In this document: one piece after another, positions 1 to 8,275 of the stretch
How positions within the stretch are numbered: position 1 is the stretch's first letter
Layout of the letters: every line of letters begins with the position of its first letter
Source: Streptomyces sp. NBC_01314
Lineage (GTDB): Bacteria; Actinomycetota; Actinomycetes; Streptomycetales; Streptomycetaceae
Direction: 5' to 3'
Length of the DNA: 64,000 nucleotides
Assembly (NCBI RefSeq): GCF_041435215.1
Contig: NZ_CP108394.1
Location: forward strand, 3,100,001 to 3,164,000
Notes under the pieces: model-generated
Databases searched by the model: none
What the model saw: only the letters and a program-made list of their open reading frames with translations
Told to the model about the DNA's origin: nothing
Program-made: the position numbers and the translations under genes

Positions 1-1152
1 GTCGATGTGACGACGGTCGACGCCTGCGCGAACGGCGTCGTGCGCGCGCACTCGGCGGCCGTGCCCAAACCGATCGGGGACCGGGAACAGCGGCAGTTGT
101 GGGAGAAGGCGGTCAGGCAACTCGATCTGCCGTTCACCGCCCAGTTCCTGGCCCAGGAGTACCGGCACGTCGTTCTCGGCCAGAACCTCCGCGATCTCGA
201 CGCCTACCTCGGCGCGAGCCGCCGCGGCCGTGGCACCGGTCTCGGTCCCGCGCGCCGGCGGGAGGTGTGGAGCGGCGTGGAGCGGTTCGAACAGTTGCTG
301 CGCGACCGCGGCGAGACCACACACCTGCTCATCTGCGCCCGCGCGGCTGAGCTCCTGGCCGACGCGCAGGCTCCGTACGCCCATGTCGTCGTCGACGAGG
401 CACAGGACCTGCATCCCGCGCAGTGGCGGGTGCTGCGCGCCGCCGTCTCCCCCGGCCCCGACGACCTGTTCGTCACCGGCGACCCGCATCAGCGGATCTA
501 CGACTCCCGGGTGTCGCTGGGCTCGTTGGGCATCGCCACGGTCGGCCGCAGCTTCCGGTTGCGCGTCAACTACCGCTCCACGGAGGAGATCCTCGCCTGG
601 TCGGCCCGGCTCCTCGCATCCGTCACCGTCGACGCGCTGGAGGGCGAGGGAACGGACTCGCTGGCCGGCTACCGCTCCCTGCTCCACGGCAGCCTCCCTC
701 GGATGCGGGGCTACACCACCCGGCAGGAGGAGACCGAAGCGCTGGTGGAGCGGGTCCGAACCCTGCTCGCCGAGGGCCTCGCACCAGAGGAAATCGGTGT
801 GTGCGCGCGCTTCAACCTCGCCCTGGACACGGCCGAGGAGAAACTGAAGGCCGCAGGCATCCCGGTACTACGGGGCAAAGGGCAGGTCAAGCAGGGATCC
901 GAAGGGGTGCGGCTGGCGACCATGCACGCGATGAAGGGGCTGGAGTTCCGGGCGGTGTCCGTGCTCGGTGTCGCCGAGGGCACCGTCCCGTTCGCCCGTG
1001 AGATCACTCCGCGTGAGGCGGACCCGCTCCAGCACGATGCCGACCTGCTCCGTGAGCGCTGTCTGCTCTTCGTCGCCTGCACGCGCGCTCGCGAAACCCT
1101 GAGTGTCACGTGGAGCGGGACCGCAAGTCCCTTCCTTCCGCCCGTCGTCTGA
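1..1152 (+). CDS. UvrD/Rep-type superfamily 1 helicase, C-terminal part (5' end outside window)
   Basis: The reading frame is open from the first base, so the N-terminus, including Walker A, lies upstream of the window. The visible part carries helicase motif II (VVVDEAQD, about residues 127-134 counted from the GTG at 7), motif III-like GDPHQRIY, motif IV-like VNYRS, motif V MHAMKGLEF and motif VI LLFVACTRAR. These define an ATP-dependent 3'-5' superfamily 1A helicase of the UvrD/PcrA/Rep type. It converges on the DNA methylase gene with a gap of only about 20 bp. A helicase beside a methylase and a TIGR04141 gene suggests a DNA-directed defence function rather than housekeeping repair, but that is inference. 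Family assignment is firm; the specific role is unknown. Confidence 0.85.
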   Translation, partial: VDVTTVDACANGVVRAHSAAVPKPIGDREQRQLWEKAVRQLDLPFTAQFLAQEYRHVVLGQNLRDLDAYLGASRRGRGTGLGPARRREVWSGVERFEQLLRDRGETTHLLICARAAELLADAQAPYAHVVVDEAQDLHPAQWRVLRAAVSPGPDDLFVTGDPHQRIYDSRVSLGSLGIATVGRSFRLRVNYRSTEEILAWSARLLASVTVDALEGEGTDSLAGYRSLLHGSLPRMRGYTTRQEETEALVERVRTLLAEGLAPEEIGVCARFNLALDTAEEKLKAAGIPVLRGKGQVKQGSEGVRLATMHAMKGLEFRAVSVLGVAEGTVPFAREITPREADPLQHDADLLRERCLLFVACTRARETLSVTWSGTASPFLPPVV

Positions 1153-1172
1153 TCGGCAGCCCGGATCGGTCC

Positions 1173-2843
1173 TCATCCCTCCGGCGTCAGGGCGCCCGTT
1201 GCGAGTCCGTCACGGGCGACCTCGGCGAGCTGCCGACTCAGCTCGTCGACCTTGCGCATTCCCTCCTCGAACGCGGACAGGGCCCGGAAGGCAGAGCCGT
1301 ACCGACGCTGCTCGTCGATGCCCATACGGGGGATGCGTGAGCCCCTGCCGTCAAAGCGGTAGGTCCCGCTCGCGCTCGTTGATCTGCGGACGTTGGCGGA
1401 GCTGCGTAGGAAGCCCCGCAGATAGTCCGTGTCGAGCTGCTCGCTCGCCGAGACCGGCTCGGGACCGTCGTACGCCACGAGCCCGGCGCGGGCGAGATCC
1501 GCGACGCTGGTGGTGGCACCGTCCAGTGACCCCGGCCCGCCGCCCGTCGCCAGCTCGGGCAGAAGGGTGGCGAGTCGACGGATCTGGTCCTCCAGTTCCT
1601 TGCGCAAAGCGGCGTACTCACCAGGGTAGTCGCGATGCCGGGAACGGAGATGGCTCCCGGGTGTCAGGTCGACGGTGTCGTCGAGGAGTTCGATCAGTGG
1701 TACGTCGGCAACCTGGTCGGGGCGTGGTTCCAGGTCCCCGTCGGGGCTGTTGTCCGTCAGGTCGACCATGCGCACGGTGTGCTGCGTGTCCGCCCCTCCC
1801 GGACTCTCGGGACGCTGCAGACACCACAGATGGACAGGAAGGGCGTGCGAGGTCGCCGTACCTGGTGGCAGGGCGACCACTTGGCGCACGATGCCCCGGC
1901 GTACGAGTTCCGATCGGATGCGGCGACCTGCCTTGCGGTAGGCGACCGAAGCCGGCATGACCATGAGGACCTGGCCGCCGGCCACGGTGTGGGCGTAGGC
2001 GTGCTGGAGCCACGCGAGCTCACCTTCGGCCTTGGACGGGGTGCCGAGGTCCCAGCGGGAGTCGAGCAGCAGTTCCTCCCGCCCCCACTCGGTCACGCCG
2101 GCCGGAGGGTCGCAGACGACCAAATCTGCCCTGAGGTCCTGCCATTCATCCGCGCGCAGGGAATCACCAGCCACGATGCGCACGCCCGATCGGCCCAGAA
2201 GATCGGCGCGGAGCTGCGCGAAGCGGGCGCTGTCGGTATCCAGCTCCTGGCCGCGGCAGAGAATCCCGGCTTCGGAAGCGACGGACAGGAGCAGCACCCC
2301 GATTCCACAGGCTGGATCGAAGACCGTGGCATCGGACGGCAGCTCGGGAGCGAAGTGGCACACGGCACGCACCACACGCTCGGAAGTCACCTGGTCGGAC
2401 CCTGCGCGCCGAGCGGAGTCCATGAACCGTTCGGTCAGTCCGTTCACGAGGTCGACGGGCGATCCGGTTCGGGCGAGCTCGCGTACCCGGGCGGCGACGT
2501 CGTCCGGCAGCTCCGGTCCGGTTCGGTCGGCCAGCGCCGCGGCGACCTGCGCCAGGCCCGCGACCATCTGCTCCCCGTAGGCGGCCCTCATGGCCTGCCA
2601 CAACTCGACCTCGGGTGACACCTCCTGGCCTTTGCGTTGCCTGTCCAGCCATTCCTGGACCTCCGCGAGTGCGTAGAGCGGACTGTTCGCGCCACCTCCC
2701 GCCGGCGCGGGGAAGTCGTCGTAGCGCCGACGCCAGTTGGAGACAGCGGCCCGAGTCACTCCGGCCAGCCGGGCGATCTCGGCGCCGGTGACCAGTGGGC
2801 CGACCGATGAAGCGGCATTGTCCGTCATAGCCTCAGCGTACAC
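1173..2843 (-). CDS. N6-adenine DNA methylase (HsdM-like) with N-terminal helix-turn-helix
   Basis: About 556 residues. Residues 18-40 (GAEIARLAGVTRAAVSNWRR) form a helix-turn-helix of the kind that reads operator DNA. Methylase motif I, FDPACGIG, is at about 175-182 and catalytic motif IV is at about 244-249 as CDPPAG, a variant of the usual NPPF/Y. The C-terminal third is helical and ends in a region resembling the target-recognition half of stand-alone gamma-class methylases. GTG at 2843 is chosen because a near-perfect AAAGGAGGTG lies 7 bases upstream; the ATG at 2828 has no well-placed site. No HsdS or HsdR gene is visible. The neighbours are a helicase and a TIGR04141 gene, so a defence-related methylase is likely. 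The altered motif IV makes activity uncertain. Confidence 0.8.
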   Translation of the reverse strand: MYAEAMTDNAASSVGPLVTGAEIARLAGVTRAAVSNWRRRYDDFPAPAGGGANSPLYALAEVQEWLDRQRKGQEVSPEVELWQAMRAAYGEQMVAGLAQVAAALADRTGPELPDDVAARVRELARTGSPVDLVNGLTERFMDSARRAGSDQVTSERVVRAVCHFAPELPSDATVFDPACGIGVLLLSVASEAGILCRGQELDTDSARFAQLRADLLGRSGVRIVAGDSLRADEWQDLRADLVVCDPPAGVTEWGREELLLDSRWDLGTPSKAEGELAWLQHAYAHTVAGGQVLMVMPASVAYRKAGRRIRSELVRRGIVRQVVALPPGTATSHALPVHLWCLQRPESPGGADTQHTVRMVDLTDNSPDGDLEPRPDQVADVPLIELLDDTVDLTPGSHLRSRHRDYPGEYAALRKELEDQIRRLATLLPELATGGGPGSLDGATTSVADLARAGLVAYDGPEPVSASEQLDTDYLRGFLRSSANVRRSTSASGTYRFDGRGSRIPRMGIDEQRRYGSAFRALSAFEEGMRKVDELSRQLAEVARDGLATGALTPEG

Positions 2844-2982
2844 GGACCGACACCTCCTTTCCAGAGTGCAATGCGTTGACAATGTACACATGCTGATGTC
2901 ACTCTCGCCGTGTACTTGGTTCGCCCCTGAACCAGCACGCCGCAGAGCGTGTCCCAGCCGCAGTTGTCCACGGAGGCACCCC
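2844..2982. promoter_or_regulatory. Divergent control region with three GTACAC boxes
   Basis: This 139-bp region separates the methylase start from the divergent TIGR04141 gene. GTACAC occurs at 2838-2843 and 2884-2889, and its complement GTGTAC at 2910-2915. A TTGACA at 2876-2881 could be a -35 element for the rightward gene, although no convincing -10 follows at 17 bp. Because the methylase has an N-terminal helix-turn-helix, these boxes are candidates for autoregulatory operators. That link is inference; the repeats themselves are visible. Confidence 0.35.
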
Positions 2983-4690
2983 TTGGCATCGAACACCGCA
3001 GTACGCACCGTTTACCGGCTGTCCGGCGTCGCCCCCACCACGGAAGCCATGCTGTACGCCCTTGACCTCGAACTACTGGACAGACTCGGCGCCGATCCGC
3101 ATTTACCGGAGGCGCTCGGGGTCCCGGCCGTGTACATCACCTGCGGGATGGAGCACACCGAGGCCCCTTGGTGCGAACCCATGTCGCGCAGCACCGGCAT
3201 CACGGTCAGCGAGAGTGTCCGGCGCACCGCTGCCGTGCTTCTGCTCGCCGTCGACGACACGGTGTACGCCATCGGCTGCGACCAGGGGTACCGGCTGATC
3301 CCCGACCATCTCAAGGACAAGCGCTTCGGTCTCTCGTTCGCCATCCGACAGATGGACCCGAGCCTGATCCGCGGAGCCGTATCGAGGTCTCTCGGGCAGG
3401 CACGCACCGACATCTCCTTGGTTCCGGGCGGCGCCCCGGTCCCGCTGCTGGGCATCCGTGACCACTCGCGCATCGTGCGCAGCCTGGGCGGATACCTCGA
3501 CGACCTGCCGCTCACCCGGTCGCGCTACTCGCGCGGAAAGGCCGTGAGTGCCCAGGGCGGGTGCGGACTGCGGATCGCCCTCGGAGTCGAGCCCGAGGCC
3601 TTGCTCTCCGACCTGCGGACCATCACCAGAATCTGCCGCGAGGACATCCCGAACCAGGAGCTGGAGTTCGTCGACCACATCGTCCCGGTCAGCGCTCCGA
3701 CGACCCTCGACGCGCTCGACGAGGCCCTGGACGACCGTCTCGGCCGACCCGCCGACGGAAGTATCTCCGTCTGTGTCCCCTCCGAACATCACATGGCGTA
3801 CGCGGAGGCCACCACGTACATGACGCAGATCAACAGCAGCAACGGTGCCCTGCGCTCCGACGACTTCGACCTCGGATACGTACTCACTCGGGCCCGCCTC
3901 GCACAGCCTGGGCAACGCCTCAAGGCGCTGCGCGAGGGAACCGTGACCCTTGCCAGGGATCGTCGGGCGGGGGCCGCCGACACTCTCGCCGTCACCAGCG
4001 CGCTGACGTGGCTGGAGACCGGCGTCTCGCTCGGCCCCAGACGGTTCTTCCTGATGGACGGCGAGTGGTACGAGGCAGGGGCCGCCTATGTCGAAGAGTG
4101 CCGGGCCGCCGTACGGGGCGCTGTTCTCACCTTCACCCTCCGTCGCCCTTCCCTCCTGGGCGGACGGTGAGTCGGAGAACACCTACAACAACAGGGTGGC
4201 TGACGACCGGCCCAACTGGCTCTGCCTCGACACCAAGAACGTCGCCAATCCTCTCCGGCCCAGGGACCAGGTCGAGATCTGCGATCTACTCATGCCTGAC
4301 GGCACGCTGATCCTCGTCAAGCGCGCAGGCGGTTCCGGTCCGCTGAGTCACCTGTTCAGCCAGGCCAGGGTGGCGGTGGAACTGCTCCAGGAGTCCGCCC
4401 AGGTCCGCGCGGACTTCACCGCGAAGGTGGCCAGGCTGAGTGGCGGCGCGCGCCTGCTTCCGACTGACTACACGCCCAAGCGGATCGTCCTTGCGATGCT
4501 CCTCAAGAAGCGCGAGAGCCTGACCCCGGATTCCGTCTTCGGGTTCTCCCAGATCACCATCGCCCAGACCTCGAAGGCCCTGGCAACACGAGGAGTGACT
4601 GTCGAGGTCGTCGGCATCCCGCAAGTCGGCGCTGACTCACTTTCTCCATCCTCGTGCGACGCGGGAATGCATGCGGCGGTCCCTGGCTGA
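2983..4690 (+). pseudogene. TIGR04141/DUF6119 sporadically distributed protein, frameshifted
   Basis: The N-terminal 395 codons run from TTG 2983 (CGGAGG at 2971-2976, spacing 6) to a stop at 4170. The family's C-terminal part continues in another frame up to 4690. Both halves look like TIGR04141 proteins: the first starts TVYRLSG and contains FFLMDGEWYEAG, and the second has ENTYNNRVA, LCLDTKNV, VEICDLL and LSHLF. The switch lies at about 4110-4130 and needs one base skipped, meaning one extra base in the sequence. It could be a real inactivating mutation, a sequencing error in a C/G-rich stretch, or recoding. A TTA leucine codon at 3103-3105 would make expression bldA-dependent in Streptomyces. 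The family's function is unknown; it often sits near modification genes. Confidence 0.75.
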
Positions 4691-5001
4691 GTCCCGCAAA
4701 CCACTCCTCCGCACTCCAGAGTCGACCGTTCACATCGTGACCAACTGTCGCGAATCCTCGAATAGACCCGCGCCCCCACCTTGCACGGCACAGAGATCGG
4801 CCGTCAGAGGCGAGTTCCCCGCCTGGGACATTGCTGGGACTTCCGGCTGAATCAACGGGCATGGGCCTGAGACAGCCGAAAGGCCATCTGCTCGGGTCAG
4901 CGAGGCACAGCAACCCAGCGTGCCAGGTCACGGGGCCGCCTGGTCTCTTGCGGGACATCTGAGGCCGCGAGAGTGGCGGATCGTCGGCTGACCGCGAGCG
5001 G
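4691..5001. other. Intergenic stretch, no gene seen
   Basis: About 310 bases between the two convergent genes. I see no reading frame with Streptomyces-like codon use and no strong hairpin. Base composition is somewhat lower in G+C than the flanks, as expected at the edge of an acquired block. Confidence 0.4.
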
Positions 5002-6360
5002 CTAGGGAGACGTCTCGGTGGGACTCAGGGGTCTTGTCGGCCAGTCGAGGAGACGGGCGCCGATGACCGCGGTCTGGAGGGTGTAGCGGTCGGCGGGGTC
5101 GGTCGGGTCGGCGCCGGTGAGGGTGTGGACTCGGGCCAGCCGGTAGGTGAGGGCGCGCACGCTGAGGGAGAGCCGCCGGGCGGTCGAGGCGGCCACGCAA
5201 CCCGTGTCGAAGTACGCGGTGAGGGTGTCGAGCAGGGGCTGTGCCCCGCCGCGCGACTGTCCCAGTGGGCCGAGCGTGCTGCTCACCAGGTCGACGAGGG
5301 CCTGCCGGTCCCGGGCCAGTACGGGAAAGACCAGCAGGTCGGCGGCGCGCAGCAGCGGCTCGTCGAGGCCCATGCGCTGGGCCACGTCCAGGGCGTTCAG
5401 GGCCTCCTCGTAGCTGTGGCCGATGCCGACCGTGCCGGGCCGGGAGCGGCCGATGGCGACCTGGGCCCGGCCGGTGGCGGCGTAGGAGCGTTTGGCGAAG
5501 TGGGTGAGGACGTCGTCCTGGTCGCCGGGGGCGATGCACACCATCCGGCCGTCCTTGGTGGTGAACAGGATGCGGCGGTTCTCGAAGCGGGCGAACAGTT
5601 CGCCCGCCACCTGCCGGGGTACGGGGTCGGTCTCGTCGTACTTCTCCGGCCCCTCGGCGACGGCGACCGCGTGCGCGCGGGACAGGCGCAGCCCGAACCG
5701 CTCGGAGCGGGCGGCGAGTTGGCCCTGGTCGCCACGGCCGTGGAGGAGGTCGTCGATGAACTCCCGGCGGGCGGCCTCCTCCTTGCGGACCACGAGCCGC
5801 TGGGCGCGCTCGTAGCCGTCGGCGAAGGCGTCCACGGCCTGTTCGATGACGGCGAGGACGCTGTCCGGGTCGGCGGCCCGCGGCCAGTTGTCCCGGCCGG
5901 CCACGAGATGTGCCCTGACCAGTGAGCGCCAGCCGTGCCCCGCCTCCGCCGCCCGCGCGCCGAGCGCACGCCGCGACTCGATCTCGTCCCGCGTCAGACG
6001 ACGGCCGGTGGGCGCGGCGTCCGCGAGGACCTGCTCGAAGCCGTCGAGGAAGTCCTCGCTCGGGCTGTGGTCGGCCGGACCGCGCCCGACCCCGGCCCCA
6101 GCCCCGGCCCGACCGACCGCAGCCCCGGCATCCACGCTCAGAACGGCCGCGGCCCGGCCGACCACGCCAGGACCGGCCGTGCCCCGGACGCCCCCGCTCT
6201 CCCCACCCGCGCTCCGGACACCCGCGCCCTCCCCGACCATGCCCCGGACACCCCCGCTCTCTCCACCCGCGGCCGGGACACCCGCGCCGCTACCGCCCGC
6301 ATGCCCGGCTTTCGCGTTCCTCATCTTCGCGTTCCTGCCGTTCCAGTGCTGGGCGTTCAT
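5002..6360 (-). CDS. PucR/CdaR-type transcriptional regulator
   Basis: About 452 residues from ATG 6360. The C-terminus (CVAASTARRLSLSVRALTYR) is the PucR-type helix-turn-helix that binds DNA in regulators of purine, sugar-diacid and related catabolism. The central part (VRKEEAARREFIDDLLHG and the EEALNALDVAQRMG segment) matches the GGDEF-like linker domain of this family. The first 110 residues are a low-complexity Gly/Ala/Glu-rich extension built partly from a 20-residue repeat and are probably disordered. It lies downstream of, and on the same strand as, the antiporter gene with a gap of about 130 bp, so it may or may not be co-transcribed. The ligand is unknown. Confidence 0.8.
   Translation of the reverse strand: MNAQHWNGRNAKMRNAKAGHAGGSGAGVPAAGGESGGVRGMVGEGAGVRSAGGESGGVRGTAGPGVVGRAAAVLSVDAGAAVGRAGAGAGVGRGPADHSPSEDFLDGFEQVLADAAPTGRRLTRDEIESRRALGARAAEAGHGWRSLVRAHLVAGRDNWPRAADPDSVLAVIEQAVDAFADGYERAQRLVVRKEEAARREFIDDLLHGRGDQGQLAARSERFGLRLSRAHAVAVAEGPEKYDETDPVPRQVAGELFARFENRRILFTTKDGRMVCIAPGDQDDVLTHFAKRSYAATGRAQVAIGRSRPGTVGIGHSYEEALNALDVAQRMGLDEPLLRAADLLVFPVLARDRQALVDLVSSTLGPLGQSRGGAQPLLDTLTAYFDTGCVAASTARRLSLSVRALTYRLARVHTLTGADPTDPADRYTLQTAVIGARLLDWPTRPLSPTETSP
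6181..6300 (-). repeat. Two-copy 60-bp direct repeat within the PucR-type gene
   Basis: Positions 6181-6240 and 6241-6300 align base for base with period exactly 60. Both begin GCCCCGGACRCCCCCGCTCT, and divergence increases only in the last dozen bases. The unit keeps frame and encodes a 20-residue Gly/Ser/Glu-rich block repeated twice. It looks like a recent in-frame tandem duplication in a disordered N-terminal extension. Confidence 0.8.
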
Positions 6361-6488
6361 GCTTTCCCCGTTCGGTTCGTGGGCGATCCGGTGCTGGTGG
6401 TGGCGCCGTGCGGAGTGTCCCGGGGTGCTCCTCGCCACGCTCGTACGCCGCGTCGCGTTCGGACCGGGCGCGGCCCACACCGGTCTCC

Positions 6489-7724
6489 TCAGACGTTCGC
6501 GTGCACGGCCTCGGTGGTGGGCTCGGGGTTCAGGTCGGGCCGCGTCGTCGGCGCCTCCCGGGGCGCGGTCGACGCGCGGCGGGTGAGCCGGGTGGCGAGG
6601 GGTTCGGTCCAGCGGGCGGTGAGGGGGCCGAGGACGACGAGGATGAGGACGTACGCCGTCGCGAGAGGGCCGACGCGGGGCTCCACGCCGACGGCGAGGC
6701 CGGCGATGACGATGGAGAACTCGCCCCGGGCGACCAGCGTGCCGCCCGCCCGCCAGCGGCCCTTGGCGGAGATCCCGGCCCGCCGGGCCGCCCAGTAGCC
6801 GGTGGCGATCTTCGTGAGGGTGGTGACGGCGGCCAGCGCGAGGGCCGGGAGGAGGACGGGCGGGATGGCGGCGGGGTCGGTGTGCAGGCCGAAGAAGACG
6901 AAGAACACCGCGGCGAACAGGTCCCGCAGCGGGGTGAGGATGCTGCTGGCACCCTCGGCGACCTCACCGGACAGCGCGATGCCGACCAGGAACGCGCCCA
7001 CGGCGGCCGACACCTGGAGGTGCTGGGCGACCCCGGCGACGACGAGGGTGAGGCCGAGGACGACCAGGAGGAGCATCTCGGCGTTGTCGGAGGAGACGGC
7101 ACGGCTGATCAGCCGGCCGTGGCGCAGGGCGACGTAGAGGACGGCGCCCACCGTGCCCAGGGCGATCAGGAGGGTGAGGGCGCCGCCCGCGAGGCTCACC
7201 CCGGCGAGGAGGGCGGTGAGGATCGGCAGGTAGACGGCCATGGAGAGGTCTTCGAGGACCAGGACGCCCAACACGACCGGGGTCTCCCGGTTGCCGAGGC
7301 GGCGCAGGTCGCCGAGGACCTTGGCGATGACACCGGAGGAGGAGATCCAGGTGACGCCGGCGAGGGCGACGGCGGCGACCGGGCCCCAGCCGAGCAGCAG
7401 CGCCATCGCGGCGCCGGGGGCGGCGTTGAGGACGAAGTCGACCGCGCCGGAGGGGTACTGGGTCTTGAGGTTGGTGACGAGTTCGGAGGCGCTGTACTCC
7501 AGGCCGAGCAGGAGCAGCAGGAGTATGACGCCGATCTCTGCGCCGGTGGCGACGAACTCCTCGCTGGCCTGCAGAGGAAGGATGCCGCCGTGGCCGAAGG
7601 CGAGCCCGGCGAGCAGATAGAGAGGTATGGGCGAGAAGCCCACGCGTCCGGCGAGGCGGCCCAGCAGACCCAGGGCGAGAATGATCGCCCCGAGTTCTAT
7701 GAGCATGGCGGTGGTGTTGTGCAC
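6489..7724 (-). CDS. Cation:proton antiporter, CPA2/KefB-KhtU type
   Basis: About 411 residues with roughly a dozen hydrophobic helices (for example LIELGAIILALGLLGRLAG at the N-terminus). The conserved family pattern is present: a glycine-rich second helix (LYLLAGLAFG), an SSSGVIAKVLGDL segment in the core, and GTLVARGEFSIVIAG near the end. CPA2 members exchange K+ or Na+ for H+ across the cytoplasmic membrane. The C-terminus is a short polar tail without the TrkA-N domain of KefB, so any nucleotide gating would need a separate KhtT-like subunit, and none is adjacent. Start is GTG with GGAGG about 10 bases upstream. The gene is preceded by more than 500 bp of non-coding DNA containing strong secondary structure. 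Confidence 0.85.
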   Translation of the reverse strand: MHNTTAMLIELGAIILALGLLGRLAGRVGFSPIPLYLLAGLAFGHGGILPLQASEEFVATGAEIGVILLLLLLGLEYSASELVTNLKTQYPSGAVDFVLNAAPGAAMALLLGWGPVAAVALAGVTWISSSGVIAKVLGDLRRLGNRETPVVLGVLVLEDLSMAVYLPILTALLAGVSLAGGALTLLIALGTVGAVLYVALRHGRLISRAVSSDNAEMLLLVVLGLTLVVAGVAQHLQVSAAVGAFLVGIALSGEVAEGASSILTPLRDLFAAVFFVFFGLHTDPAAIPPVLLPALALAAVTTLTKIATGYWAARRAGISAKGRWRAGGTLVARGEFSIVIAGLAVGVEPRVGPLATAYVLILVVLGPLTARWTEPLATRLTRRASTAPREAPTTRPDLNPEPTTEAVHANV

Positions 7725-7940
7725 GGGCGTCTGTCCTCCGTTGACGAGTGCGGTGACGGCGTCTGTGCCTGGTGCGAGTCGGGTGCGGGTGCGCTGGTTG
7801 GTCGCGTGCGGGTGCCCTGGTCACGTGCGGTTACGACCGCGGGTGCGGGCGGCGGGGCCCGGCACACCGGTCGGGCGGGGCCGTCGGTGTCGTACGGGCG
7901 CGCGGGTTTCCCGCAGGGTTCGGTTGCCTACATGACGGGG

Positions 7941-7973
7941 CGTCGACTGCCCGACGGCATCGGGCAGTCGACG
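7941..7973 (-). promoter_or_regulatory. Perfect 14-bp stem-loop in the antiporter leader
   Basis: CGTCGACTGCCCGA (7941-7954) is exactly complementary to TCGGGCAGTCGACG (7960-7973), with a 5-base loop. It lies about 220-250 bases upstream of the antiporter start on the transcribed strand and has no U-run. It could be an upstream terminator, an attenuator or part of a riboswitch-like leader. The remaining leader, 7725-8160, holds no convincing gene. Confidence 0.5.
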
Positions 7974-8160
7974 AAACCTCTGCTACGGCCGCGAGGGCGT
8001 CAGTGCTCGGGGCGGTCGCTCGGCCCCGCGGCGCGGCCGGTATCGGGTACGGCGTCGCGAGCGGCGTTCACGACGCGCACGCGGACTACTCGACCCATGT
8101 CACGCCCCCCCAACACGCCGTCGGCTGAATCACCCGACCACCACTCGAACGAATGAGCAA

Positions 8161-8262
8161 ATAAGCGCTCAGTAGAGCGTTAGCGCTTGGTAAAGGATTC
8201 TAGCGCACTACGAAAAGGTAAAATCACACAATAGGTAAAGCGCTACCTATTTCCCTTTACCT
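8161..8262. promoter_or_regulatory. AT-rich island with repeated GGTAAA and AGCGCT and overlapping hairpins
   Basis: Composition drops abruptly to about half A+T. GGTAAA is present at 8189, 8217 and 8234, with its complement at 8256. AGCGCT is at 8164, 8182 and 8239. Two mutually exclusive perfect inverted repeats overlap: AATAGGTA/TACCTATT (8230-8251) and AGGTAAAG/CTTTACCT (8233-8240 with 8255-8262). It sits between the end of the flotillin gene and the antiporter leader. It could terminate the former and drive or control the latter. Confidence 0.5.
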
Positions 8263-8275
8263 CAGGCTCACCCTG

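Noticed and set aside
5922..8156. Plus-strand frame of over 700 codons across the antiporter
   Set aside because: Antisense to the antiporter, low complexity, no start signal. The minus strand has real transmembrane helices.
8230..8262. Integrase attachment site
   Set aside because: No integrase, tRNA end or direct repeat partner was found; the inverted repeats fit regulation better.
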